Assembly (NCBI GenBank): GCA_024274705.1
Contig: JAJSAL010000008.1
Span: 62,001 to 126,000 of the forward strand
Direction of reading: 5' to 3'
DNA: 64,000 nt
Origin: Spirochaetota bacterium
Lineage (GTDB): Bacteria > Spirochaetota > Spirochaetia > SPDA01 > JAJSAL01
A program made the position numbers and the translations under genes. The notes below the pieces were generated by a model. It had not been told where the DNA came from. It saw only the letters and a program-made list of their open reading frames with translations, and searched no databases. How positions within the stretch are numbered: position 1 is the stretch's first letter; each line of letters starts with the position of its first letter. Below are positions 54,764 through 62,851 of the stretch, piece by piece.

Positions 54764-55855
54764 ATGAAAAGAATGAGAATTATAGTTGCCCTGGTGGTTC
54801 TGCTTACGGCGCTGGCGCCACTAGCAGTATTCGCAACTCCTTACAACGATGACTGGCAGGGAATCAAGGCTGAAAACGTCTATCCCTGGGGTGCCCGTGT
54901 GTATGAGTCATGGGAAAGGACCTATCCTAAGAAGGCATATAACATCGGCATCAGTATCCCCTCCCTGGGGAGCCCTTATTTCGTTAACCAGGTCTACGGC
55001 TTCCTTACCGAGGCGAAAGCCCTGGGAGTCGGGGTAACCATTCTGGCGGCAAAAGGGTACGATGACCTTCAAGGACAGGTCAACCAGATCGAGAACCTCG
55101 TTAACAAGGGCGTGGATGCCCTCATCGTTGGACCCATCAGCGCTGAAGGATTGGCGGCGATTACCGACAGGTTCGCAACGCGGAGGAGAAAACCTGTCCC
55201 GGTCTATTTTATCGGGGAAGCTGCGTTGATCCATTCGCTCAGCGGGTACGTTTGCGAAAACGACTTTGACTTCGGGTTCAAGAGTGTCGACTACATAGGA
55301 AAAAAACTGAATGGAAAGGGCAAGATCGCCATTCTTCCGGGACCTGCAGGAAATACCTACACCGAAACCATCAATATGGGTGCTCATGCCGCGCTGGAAC
55401 GGTATCCCGGCCTTGAGCTCGTTGCCGAACGATGGGGAGACTCGGAAGATCCGGCGCACGGCCAGGCGGTTGCCGAAAATATCCTCAACGCCCACCCCGA
55501 CCTGGACGCATTTTTCGTAGTGGAAGCCCAGTCCCATGGTGTAGCCAATGCTTTGAAGGAGCGAAAACTTACCGATAAAGTAATTCTAACCGTGGCGTAT
55601 CCTTTCCAGGAAACTATTCCATATATTAAGGACGGTTCCATCGATTACGGTGTCACCGGTTACTCTCTCACCAATGCACGGATAATGCTGAACATGGTTG
55701 TCAGAAACTTAAACGGTGAACGGAAGGTTCCCAAGTACGTTTGGACACCCGGACTGGAAATGACAAGAGGCAATATCAGTTCTTTTCCGAGAAGTCACGT
55801 CTGGGCACCGGAAGGATGGAGCCCTCCGTCTTCCATGACCATCAAACCCAGGTAA
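54764..55855 (+). CDS. Periplasmic binding protein, TorT-like (Peripla_BP_4)
   Basis: 363 residues with a signal peptide ending AVFA before TPYNDDW. The fold is that of ribose-binding proteins (IGISIPSLGSPYFVNQVYGF, VDALIVGPISAEGL, DAFFVVEAQSHGVANAL). The N-terminal WxxW/Y-rich segment and overall layout recall TorT, which binds trimethylamine N-oxide; this resemblance is a judgement by eye. Together with downstream methylamine-type methyltransferases it suggests a methylated amine or amine oxide as ligand rather than a sugar. AGGAGG precedes the ATG. Confidence 0.85.
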   Translation: MKRMRIIVALVVLLTALAPLAVFATPYNDDWQGIKAENVYPWGARVYESWERTYPKKAYNIGISIPSLGSPYFVNQVYGFLTEAKALGVGVTILAAKGYDDLQGQVNQIENLVNKGVDALIVGPISAEGLAAITDRFATRRRKPVPVYFIGEAALIHSLSGYVCENDFDFGFKSVDYIGKKLNGKGKIAILPGPAGNTYTETINMGAHAALERYPGLELVAERWGDSEDPAHGQAVAENILNAHPDLDAFFVVEAQSHGVANALKERKLTDKVILTVAYPFQETIPYIKDGSIDYGVTGYSLTNARIMLNMVVRNLNGERKVPKYVWTPGLEMTRGNISSFPRSHVWAPEGWSPPSSMTIKPR

Positions 55856-55936
55856 GGGTAGGGTACCCAGGGTATAAAAACTCACCGGTCTTAGCCGGGG
55901 AACTACTCTCCGGTACTTCCCTGGCCAACCGGTTGT

Positions 55937-56599
55937 CTACTCAACAGATCTCTTTACTAATTGTATCCGCAGCTCTTCGGCGGCTTTTTCGAGGTCGATT
56001 TTTAACCATCTGGCGACAGTCTCTGCATCCCGGTCTTCCATTCCTTTAAGTATTTTTTCATGATACGCATCATGTGGCTTAACATTTTCGATGATCAGGT
56101 ATAGATACATATAATGACTCACACGATACCACAGGTCCTGAATCACTTCGAACAGAACCGGTTTTCCCGCACACTTGTAAATAGTATAATGAAACTCCTG
56201 GTTTTTCTTTATGTATTCTTCGATACCTTCCGTACCATTCATCTCATTCAATACCTTCCGTACTCTTCTTATCGTTTCAACGCTGCATTTTTTTACAGCC
56301 TCTTCAGCCGCCATTTGCTCTAAAACTATCCGAATTCGAAATATTTCATCCAAGTCATTGGTGGAAAGATCCTTGATAATCAGGCGTCTGTTTTTTTGTA
56401 TATGAACAAGCTTCTTCGCTTCCAGAGACTTAAGGGCCTGCCTGACAGGCATTTGGCTTACCCCGAATTGATCGGCCAGTTCTGTAAGTGTAATCTTTGT
56501 TCCGGGTTTGAGTTTGCCGAAAACAATAGCACGAAGTAATTCATTATAAACCCGCTTTTCGAGTGTTACGTTTGTCACAGGTGGTAGATTCTCTATCAT
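55937..56599 (-). CDS. GntR-family regulator, FadR/FCD subfamily
   Basis: 220 residues. A GntR winged helix (PGTKITLTELADQFGVSQMPVRQALKSLEAK) is followed by an all-helical FCD domain with DLDEIFRIRIVLEQMAA and metal/ligand-type His residues (FHYTIYKCAG, HDAYHEKIL). It is transcribed away from the corrinoid-MtmB operon, with 129 bases between starts, and probably controls it and perhaps the importer on its other side. Confidence 0.92.
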   Translation of the reverse strand: MIENLPPVTNVTLEKRVYNELLRAIVFGKLKPGTKITLTELADQFGVSQMPVRQALKSLEAKKLVHIQKNRRLIIKDLSTNDLDEIFRIRIVLEQMAAEEAVKKCSVETIRRVRKVLNEMNGTEGIEEYIKKNQEFHYTIYKCAGKPVLFEVIQDLWYRVSHYMYLYLIIENVKPHDAYHEKILKGMEDRDAETVARWLKIDLEKAAEELRIQLVKRSVE

Positions 56600-56654
56600 A
56601 TTACAGCCTCTCGTTCATTCTAAACGTATTGTAAATATAATCATAGATTGCCCC

Positions 56655-56696
56655 TTGACAACCTACAACAAATATGATCAAATATCAAGTATCATA
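56655..56696 (+). promoter_or_regulatory. Candidate promoter/operator of the corrinoid-MtmB operon
   Basis: A perfect TTGACA lies at 56655-56660; the -10 is unclear. Overlapping it, TATGAT (56673-56678) and ATCATA (56691-56696) form an inverted repeat 12 bases apart. This is a plausible site for the divergent FCD regulator. Confidence 0.4.
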
Positions 56697-56728
56697 AATA
56701 GGGAAATATGCCAAAAGAGGTGTGATGT

Positions 56729-57367
56729 ATGAAAGATGTATACGCTGAATTACGAAACGCGGTTCAAGCCGGAGAAGAGGAAAAGGTCAAGGAGCTAATA
56801 ACCCAAACCCTCGATGGCGGGACCCCTCCCGTTGAGATAATCGAAAAGGGGCTTCGTCCGGCTATGGAGGAAGTGGGAAAAAAGTTTGAAACCCTGGAAA
56901 TCTTCTTGCCGGAAATGATCATGGCTGCGGATACCATGGCCGCCGGGGTCGAATTGCTGCAACCCCATATGTCCGTGGATGATACGTCGAAAAACCTTGG
57001 AACGGTGGTTATCGGCACGGTGCAGGGGGATGTGCACAGGATCGGGAAAGATATCGTCCGTATTATGTTAGAAGGTTCGGGATTCAAAGTATTCGACATG
57101 GGTCACGATGTTCCCGACGAAGCATTCATTCAAAAGATTAAAGAGGTTAAACCCCGGGTGTTGGGATTGTCGACCTTGATGACGACCACCATGCAAAACA
57201 TCCCCAGGGTAATTGAAGGAATCAAGGCGGAGAATATCCGAAAGGATGTCAGGATAATCGTCGGGGGTGCCCCGGTTCTTCCCGAATGGGCTGATGCGGT
57301 CGGTGCCGACGGTTATGGAAAAACCGCGGTCGATGCAGTCAATATTACCAAGAAGTTTTCCCGGTAA
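56729..57367 (+). CDS. Corrinoid protein, MtmC/MttC family
   Basis: 212 residues. The N-terminal helical cap (about 1-90) has EIFLPEMIMAADTM; the Rossmann-like B12 domain has the base-off signature GDVHRIGKD, with His103 as the lower cobalt ligand, GLSTLMTTTM, and IVGGAPVLPEWADAVGADGYG. Such proteins carry a methyl group on Co(III) from a substrate methyltransferase to a methyl acceptor enzyme. It is co-transcribed with the MtmB-like gene 18 bases downstream and is its expected partner. Confidence 0.94.
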   Translation: MKDVYAELRNAVQAGEEEKVKELITQTLDGGTPPVEIIEKGLRPAMEEVGKKFETLEIFLPEMIMAADTMAAGVELLQPHMSVDDTSKNLGTVVIGTVQGDVHRIGKDIVRIMLEGSGFKVFDMGHDVPDEAFIQKIKEVKPRVLGLSTLMTTTMQNIPRVIEGIKAENIRKDVRIIVGGAPVLPEWADAVGADGYGKTAVDAVNITKKFSR

Positions 57368-57385
57368 TGGTAAAAGGAGAGAAAA

Positions 57386-58777
57386 ATGATTGATTTTTAT
57401 GAAGTTGTCCAGCGATCGGAAAATGGAGAAAAAATTTCGGAGGGTGAATTCGATCGCCGTGTCGGTAGAATTTCAGCAGAAGTGGTGAAAAAATTCGATA
57501 TAAAGTATGACCCGGAAGTCGTAGTTCCCTGGGACGATAACCTGGCGGACCGGCTCTTCGATGCGGCTGTCGAATTTTTTCTGAAAACCGGTGTCTACTG
57601 CACCGATACCGGAAGAATTATGACTTTCAGTAAACAGGAGTTGTTCGAATCCCTGGAATCGGCAACCGACCGGATTTCCTGGGGCCAAGGCAGGGACCGG
57701 AGGGTACAACAGGCGAGAAAAGTAGAGGACCCGAAACCGCCGTTTTGCAACTTCACCCTGGTGGGGAACCCCTATTCAGAGGAAACATTCCTGCCGGCCG
57801 CGATAAGCGTGGCAAAGGAACCCCTGGCGGACTGTTTTTCAGCGGGATCTTTATTACACACCTTGGGAGGCCTGGAGGTTCGATCCGGATCGCCTATGGA
57901 AGTCGAAGCGGGCATCTGGGACGTTGGCAAACGGAGAGAAGCGGCGGTCCGTGCAGGATATCCCGGGAAAGGGATGTACACCATGGTTTCAGCCGCGGAA
58001 AGGGCCGATGCGATGATAGCAGCGGCATACCCGGGTTTCGGCGGTCTGCCGAATGACGGCGTCCTTCACGGGGCGGTAGCGGAAATGAAAGTAGATTACG
58101 ACAGGATGAAAAAAATACCGTTCTTTCTTAAAACGCAATATACCATCGGAGGACTCTTCGGACCCCTTATGGGGGGATATGCCGGGGGACCCGAAGGAAC
58201 CAGCATGGTCCTAGTAGCCCACCACTTTCTCGGCCGCCTGGTTTACCAAACCCAATACTCCTGCTGCTTCCCTATTGAAATTCACGAAACCTGTAACACC
58301 ACGCGCAGAATGCTCTGGCTGGTGAGCACGGCCCATCAAGCGTTGTCCCGGAACACCCACCTGCTTCATTTTTCGAACACGTTTATTGCCGCCGGTCCCT
58401 GCACCGATATCGCCTGTTACGAGTTGATAAACTTCGGAGTCGCATCCGCTGTTTCCGGGGCCGATCTGTCACCCGCCGCGGTTGCCCGTAATAAAACCCC
58501 GGAACATTGTACCGGAATGGAAGGCAGAATTTGTGCGGAAGCGGCCCATGGGGCAAGCAGGATGGGAATGAGCAGAAAAGATGCTAATGATTTCGTAAAG
58601 AAAATTCTGCCGAAGTATGAAGACAATATCCACGATGCTCCAATCGGTAAAGCGATAAGCGATTGTTATAACATGGAGAGAGTCGTTCCCACCCAGGAGT
58701 ATATCGATCTGTATGAAAAAATAAAAAAAGAAGCCGGTGATTGTGGCTTGAAGTATCCTTCATTCCACCGGGATTAG
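57386..58777 (+). CDS. MtmB-family methylamine:corrinoid methyltransferase without pyrrolysine
   Basis: 463 residues, against about 458 for methanogen MtmB. From memory of MtmB, the shared segments include TGVYCTDTGRI (68-78), MGGYAGGPEGTSMV (262-275), AAGPCTD (335-341), NKTPEHCTGMEGR (369-381) and ERVVPTQEYIDLYEKIKK to the C-terminus. In methanogens an amber codon near residue 202 encodes pyrrolysine; counting back from the GGYAGG motif, that position falls at about 222-223 here, in LPND. The gene is open throughout with no internal TAG. AAAGGAG precedes the ATG. It likely moves a methyl group from an N-methyl compound to the corrinoid protein encoded upstream. The substrate must differ from, or be handled differently than, plain monomethylamine. 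Confidence 0.88.
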   Translation: MIDFYEVVQRSENGEKISEGEFDRRVGRISAEVVKKFDIKYDPEVVVPWDDNLADRLFDAAVEFFLKTGVYCTDTGRIMTFSKQELFESLESATDRISWGQGRDRRVQQARKVEDPKPPFCNFTLVGNPYSEETFLPAAISVAKEPLADCFSAGSLLHTLGGLEVRSGSPMEVEAGIWDVGKRREAAVRAGYPGKGMYTMVSAAERADAMIAAAYPGFGGLPNDGVLHGAVAEMKVDYDRMKKIPFFLKTQYTIGGLFGPLMGGYAGGPEGTSMVLVAHHFLGRLVYQTQYSCCFPIEIHETCNTTRRMLWLVSTAHQALSRNTHLLHFSNTFIAAGPCTDIACYELINFGVASAVSGADLSPAAVARNKTPEHCTGMEGRICAEAAHGASRMGMSRKDANDFVKKILPKYEDNIHDAPIGKAISDCYNMERVVPTQEYIDLYEKIKKEAGDCGLKYPSFHRD

Positions 58778-58797
58778 CAATAAGAATTTGATCACAC

Positions 58798-58828
58798 AAA
58801 CCGGAGCATACGCGCTCCGGTTTTTTTT
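58798..58828 (+). terminator. Rho-independent terminator after the MtmB-like gene
   Basis: AAACCGGAGC (58798-58807) and GCTCCGGTTT (58814-58823) form a 10-bp stem around ATACGC, followed by T to 58828. It ends the corrinoid-MtmB transcript 21 bases after its stop, so the aminotransferase gene must have its own promoter. Confidence 0.95.
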
Positions 58829-58939
58829 AACCCCGCCGCAGCGGTCTTTCCACTCGAACCGGCCCGGCCGGGGGACGCGGGGAAGACATCTCGTCCCTCC
58901 TATATTCCGTATGTTAAGAATCTGCTTTCACCATTTTTG

Positions 58940-58967
58940 TTGACAGGGTGGAATAACAATATAAAAT
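58940..58967 (+). promoter_or_regulatory. Candidate promoter of the aminotransferase gene
   Basis: TTGACA (58940-58945) and TAAAAT (58962-58967) are 16 bp apart. The pair lies 115 bases before the start codon. The rest of 58829-59082 is GC-rich and shows no gene. Confidence 0.6.
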
Positions 58968-59082
58968 AGTTGCAACGGTTTGATACCACCGGTACCGCGG
59001 GATTGTCAGCACAACATGCCGACGTTGCCGAAAAAATCCGGGGACCCTGAGAACGGGGGTTGACTGAATACAGGAGGAATCC

Positions 59083-60420
59083 ATGACCGAACTATCGGGC
59101 ATTATCGACCAGTATAAAAACAGAACACCGGAATCGGCCCGGATGCACACCAGGGCCTCCGGACTCATCCAGGGGGGAGTTACCAGCCCTTTCCGCTACT
59201 TCGAACCCCATCCCTTTTTCGTCGCCAGGGGAAAAGCGGGAAGAATATGGGATGTGGACGGCAATGAATACATCGACTTCAATAATTCCTACGGGGCGAT
59301 TATCGCAGGGCACGCACACCCGGAGATTATCAAAGCCATCGTGGAGCAGGCCGAGAAGGGTACCATGTTCGGCATACCCGGAGAACTTACCGAGAAGCTA
59401 CTTCAAGAACTCCTCCGGCGTTACCCGTCAATGCGTTACTTCCGTTTGACCAATACTGGAAACGAGGCGACCCTGTATGCCCTGCGACTGGCCAGGGCGT
59501 ATACCGGAAAAGATAAAATCATCAAGATCGAGGGCAGCTACCACGGCTGCCACGACGCGGTGCTGGTCAGTGACAAACCTCTTCACCCGTCCCACATGGG
59601 CCCAGCCTGGGCACCATCGACGATACCTGAATCGGCGGGTATTCTTCCAGACACGGTAAAGAATACCCTCGTGGTTCCCTGGAACAACACCGATGCTTTG
59701 GAACAATGCCTCAACCGTAATCTCGGATGCGTTGCGGGGGTTATCATGGAACCGGTAGTGGCCAATTTCGGCATGTGCCTCCCGGCCGAGGGCTACCTGC
59801 AGGCTGTCCGGGAAATTACCAGGCGCCATAACGTAGCGCTTATTTTCGACGAAGTAAAAGTAGGTGTCCGCCTGGCACCTGGAGGCGGTGTGGAAATAAG
59901 CGGTGTGATACCCGACATAATCTGCCTGTCGAAAGCAATGGGGGGAGGCATGCCCATGGCTGCTTTCGGTGCTACCGAGGATCTTTGGGACATGCTGTAT
60001 CCCCTGGGCGACATGATGCATTATGGAACCTACAATGGAAATCCCATTTCTGTTGCGGCCAGCCTGGCCTGCCTGACCAAGGTGATGACCGACCAAGCAT
60101 ATACACATATGAACAAGATGGGAGAGAAACTCACCGAAGGAATAGAGGATTCCATCAGGCGTCACGGTATCCCCGCGGTAGTGACCGGAAAGGGAGGTAT
60201 GCGAACCGTATTCTTCCAGGAGACGATACCCGTAAATTACCGGGAGACCCTGGGAAATAACAGGGATGCCTGGTACAAGTGGTGGATGCACCTCCTTGCC
60301 AACGGCCTCTATTTTTCCGCACCGTCCCCCTACGAAGAGACCTTCATCTCGGTGGGAACCACCGAAAAAGACGTGGACGAAGCACTGCAGAAAATAGATG
60401 ACGCCTTCAAAGCATTATAA
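59083..60420 (+). CDS. Class III PLP aminotransferase (HemL-like)
   Basis: 445 residues of the fold type I class III family, nearest in pattern to glutamate-1-semialdehyde aminomutase: FRLTNTGNEATLYALRLARA binds the cofactor phosphate, SYHGCHD stacks on the ring, LIFDEVKVG has Asp256, and CLSKAMGGGMP has the Schiff-base Lys284. AGGAGG precedes the ATG. The gene lies between two corrinoid methyltransferase modules, which argues against haem synthesis. It probably transaminates or isomerises the demethylated amine. Confidence 0.9.
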   Translation: MTELSGIIDQYKNRTPESARMHTRASGLIQGGVTSPFRYFEPHPFFVARGKAGRIWDVDGNEYIDFNNSYGAIIAGHAHPEIIKAIVEQAEKGTMFGIPGELTEKLLQELLRRYPSMRYFRLTNTGNEATLYALRLARAYTGKDKIIKIEGSYHGCHDAVLVSDKPLHPSHMGPAWAPSTIPESAGILPDTVKNTLVVPWNNTDALEQCLNRNLGCVAGVIMEPVVANFGMCLPAEGYLQAVREITRRHNVALIFDEVKVGVRLAPGGGVEISGVIPDIICLSKAMGGGMPMAAFGATEDLWDMLYPLGDMMHYGTYNGNPISVAASLACLTKVMTDQAYTHMNKMGEKLTEGIEDSIRRHGIPAVVTGKGGMRTVFFQETIPVNYRETLGNNRDAWYKWWMHLLANGLYFSAPSPYEETFISVGTTEKDVDEALQKIDDAFKAL

Positions 60421-60500
60421 TACATAGTCCCGGGCGGATACACCGTCCGGGATACACTGTCATTGCATGACCGGAGGTCCAGGCCGGGCCGGTCCCGGTC

Positions 60501-61151
60501 TTATGCGTGTTCCAGCAGCTTCCTGACCTTCTTGACACCATCCGCAGCATCGAATCCCACGGCATCGGCCCCGATTTCATCTGCGAACTCCTGGGTCACC
60601 GGGCAGCCGCCGACAATCACCTTGACCTGTTCCCGCAACCCCTCATCCTTCATGGTGTCAATGACTTCGCCCATCACCTGGAGCGGTAACGTAAGCAGGG
60701 TGGACATCCCAAGCACATCCGCACGGGTCTTCTTCACGGTGCCGATGAAATCTTCGACAGTCACATCGATTCCGATATCATTGACATCAATACCGTTCGC
60801 CTGCAGCACCGATGCCACCACCGACTTGCCGATATCGTGGATGTCACCTTTCACCGTGCCTATCACCATCTTACCCAGGGTATCCCGCTTCAGACCGGAC
60901 AAGGCGATCTGCTGGTCCAGCAGCTCGGTACCTGCCTTCATCACGTCCGCCGCCATGATCAGCTCAGGGAGGAACACGACACCGGTGCCGAAATCATCAC
61001 CTACCTTCGAGATCCCCCTTGACAGTCCCCGCTCGATGGTATCCAGGGGGTTCACCCCCCTCTCAATCCCCTCTTGTACCAACCGCGCGCATTCCTCCAC
61101 GTCACCATCAATTACCGTTTGTGCAAGTTTATCGAAATAGTCCTGGTCCAT
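60501..61151 (-). CDS. Corrinoid protein, MttC family (second)
   Basis: 216 residues. Helical cap with VVFLPELIMAADVMKAG, B12 domain with GDIHDIG (His105 as cobalt ligand), GMSTLLTLPLQVM and IVGGCPVTQEFADEIGADAVG. It is clearly a paralogue of the product at 56729. A GGAGG site precedes the ATG, nine bases after the MttB-like gene on the same strand. It is the expected partner of that methyltransferase. Confidence 0.95.
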   Translation of the reverse strand: MDQDYFDKLAQTVIDGDVEECARLVQEGIERGVNPLDTIERGLSRGISKVGDDFGTGVVFLPELIMAADVMKAGTELLDQQIALSGLKRDTLGKMVIGTVKGDIHDIGKSVVASVLQANGIDVNDIGIDVTVEDFIGTVKKTRADVLGMSTLLTLPLQVMGEVIDTMKDEGLREQVKVIVGGCPVTQEFADEIGADAVGFDAADGVKKVRKLLEHA

Positions 61152-61160
61152 GTTTTCCTC

Positions 61161-62648
61161 CTATCCTCGCGTGGGCGGCGTATCTTTCTCACCAACATCC
61201 CGCTTTTTTATAAAAGCCAGGTAATCATTTATCTCTTCCTGTTTTTCAACAGGCACCGGGCAGGAATGAGTATCCAGGATTTTCAAAGCCTTCTGCCTGC
61301 CTTTTTCCAGGAGTTCCGTATGACCCCTTTCCCAGCTTTCGAAGAAATCCCGGTTGCTCAACTCGGGGATGAGAAACTCCTTCCGGTACCAGTCCCGGGT
61401 ATGCCTCTCTTTCAGGTAGCTCCCCGGAAGGGGACCGACTTTCAGAATTTCGTCCACTGCCAGCCTTTCATCATCCACCCGGATGCCTTTCAGGTACTGA
61501 CCGATGAAGGACGCCACTTCGTTGTCCACGCACATATGAGCCCAATCCACATAATTGAATCCCGCCATCCCTCCGATGTCCCATATCAGGCTGATCCCGC
61601 TTAAAGCATACGTGTAATTCTTAAGAGCGCTCTCGTAGGCCGCCTGTTCATCTGTATCGCAGGCGTCATTAATAGTAAAGCCGACACAGGGTACACCGTA
61701 GAACCCCGCCATGGCGGCAACTCCCGCCCCGACCGTTCCGTATTCGGGATTGCCGAATTGCCAGAGACCGGTCCGCATATCCATGGCGGGATTGAAACCG
61801 CAGAAGCACAGGGGATGCCCGGGCTTATAGCTTTGAACCTGTACCACCAGGGCCAGAGTTTCGGCAATGGCCTGAACCAGCATCCCCGCGAGAGTAGCCG
61901 GGCCTGTAGCGCCGCCCATCAGCGCGCTGTACACGGTTACCGGAAGACCGGCGTCACAGAAACCGATAATCCAGCTTGTGTAATTGACATCGATTACCCG
62001 TGGAGGATTTGCGATTACATGTCCCAACACGTGGGGCTTCTTTTTCAGCGCCTCCTCGCCGCCGGCTGCAATCTGCCAAATCTTGACCAGGTCCTGGATC
62101 TCGTGTTCGGCCCCGGTGTTATACACCCAGGTCATGCTTTTCTCGGTGTACTTCATCATCTCTCCCACCAACATCTGGGAGTTGCATATCTTAGGCTCAT
62201 CGTAAAGCCACATTACCGCTTTATATAAACCATGCACATTATCGAGGGCGTCAGCCATGACCGTTCCGTCCACGGCATCGGCCCTTGTTGCTTTACGGCG
62301 CTCCCCGGTCCTGATGTCTCTTAAATAGCGGCCGGTAACAGTGGCAAAATGCACTTCACCACACCCAAGGGAAACATCGTTTTCACCGGTATCATCCCGG
62401 CCGTATATCTTGAACCGGTCTGGACATTTTTTAAAAGCATCCATGATTACTCTTTCCGGAATCTTTACAAGCTCCCCGTTATTCTCGACTTCACAACCCG
62501 CCTTTTTAAACATTTCTGCGGCCCTGGGGTCGTCACAACGCATACCGCCCTCTTCCAACACCCTGACGGCAGCCTCGTGAACCTTCACGCATTCAGCTTC
62601 GGTAATGGGGAAAGTCGAACCAACCAATTTACCTGTGAATCCTTGCAT
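61161..62648 (-). CDS. MttB-family methyltransferase without pyrrolysine
   Basis: 495 residues from the ATG at 62648, which follows AGGAGGAGG; a GTG inside that site is not the start. Family marks are ALMGGATGPATLAGMLVQ (242-259) and YGVPCVG...DEQAAYESALKN (317-344). In true MttB an amber-encoded pyrrolysine precedes the conserved D.QA.YE block; here the same place (about 325-328) is TIND and no TAG occurs. Non-pyrrolysine relatives such as MtgB demethylate glycine betaine or other quaternary amines. This gene and the corrinoid gene after it form a two-gene operon facing the aminotransferase. The substrate is unknown. Confidence 0.93.
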   Translation of the reverse strand: MQGFTGKLVGSTFPITEAECVKVHEAAVRVLEEGGMRCDDPRAAEMFKKAGCEVENNGELVKIPERVIMDAFKKCPDRFKIYGRDDTGENDVSLGCGEVHFATVTGRYLRDIRTGERRKATRADAVDGTVMADALDNVHGLYKAVMWLYDEPKICNSQMLVGEMMKYTEKSMTWVYNTGAEHEIQDLVKIWQIAAGGEEALKKKPHVLGHVIANPPRVIDVNYTSWIIGFCDAGLPVTVYSALMGGATGPATLAGMLVQAIAETLALVVQVQSYKPGHPLCFCGFNPAMDMRTGLWQFGNPEYGTVGAGVAAMAGFYGVPCVGFTINDACDTDEQAAYESALKNYTYALSGISLIWDIGGMAGFNYVDWAHMCVDNEVASFIGQYLKGIRVDDERLAVDEILKVGPLPGSYLKERHTRDWYRKEFLIPELSNRDFFESWERGHTELLEKGRQKALKILDTHSCPVPVEKQEEINDYLAFIKKRDVGEKDTPPTRG

Positions 62649-62704
62649 ATTCGTCCTCCTCCTCACGCAAATACTACAAAATGTATTTTACGAAAGGTCT
62701 GTTT

Positions 62705-62755
62705 ACGCTACCAAATCACTGTCTACTTTGTCAAATTTCAGGTTCCCACTATACG
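62705..62755. promoter_or_regulatory. Overlapping divergent promoters of the MttB-like operon and IclR gene
   Basis: On the minus strand TTGACA (62734-62729) and TAGCGT (62710-62705) are 18 bp apart and would drive the MttB-like gene. On the + strand TTGTCA (62728-62733) and TATACG (62750-62755) are 16 bp apart and would drive the IclR gene. The two -35 boxes share bases, so one bound regulator could control both. GGTTCCC (62741) and GGAATAACC (62755) form a loose inverted repeat there. Confidence 0.5.
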
Positions 62756-62851
62756 GAATAACCCTACTGCAGAATCCACGGTCCCTCTTTACCAAGGTTA
62801 TGACTTTATTTACACTGACGAAAGCAGGCTGGCCCTGCGGCTTTGAGAAAC

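Noticed and set aside
51945-56728. Cobalamin riboswitch upstream of the corrinoid or importer genes
   Set aside because: I looked for a B12-box-like sequence in the leaders at 51945-52188 and 56600-56728 and saw none.
58775-58784. TAG at the end of the MtmB-like gene as a read-through codon
   Set aside because: The next codons are CAA and then TAA, so read-through would add one residue. The protein is already full length.
59083-60420. Aminotransferase as the haem-pathway gene hemL
   Set aside because: The motifs are shared by the whole class III family, no other haem gene is near, and the context is methylamine metabolism.
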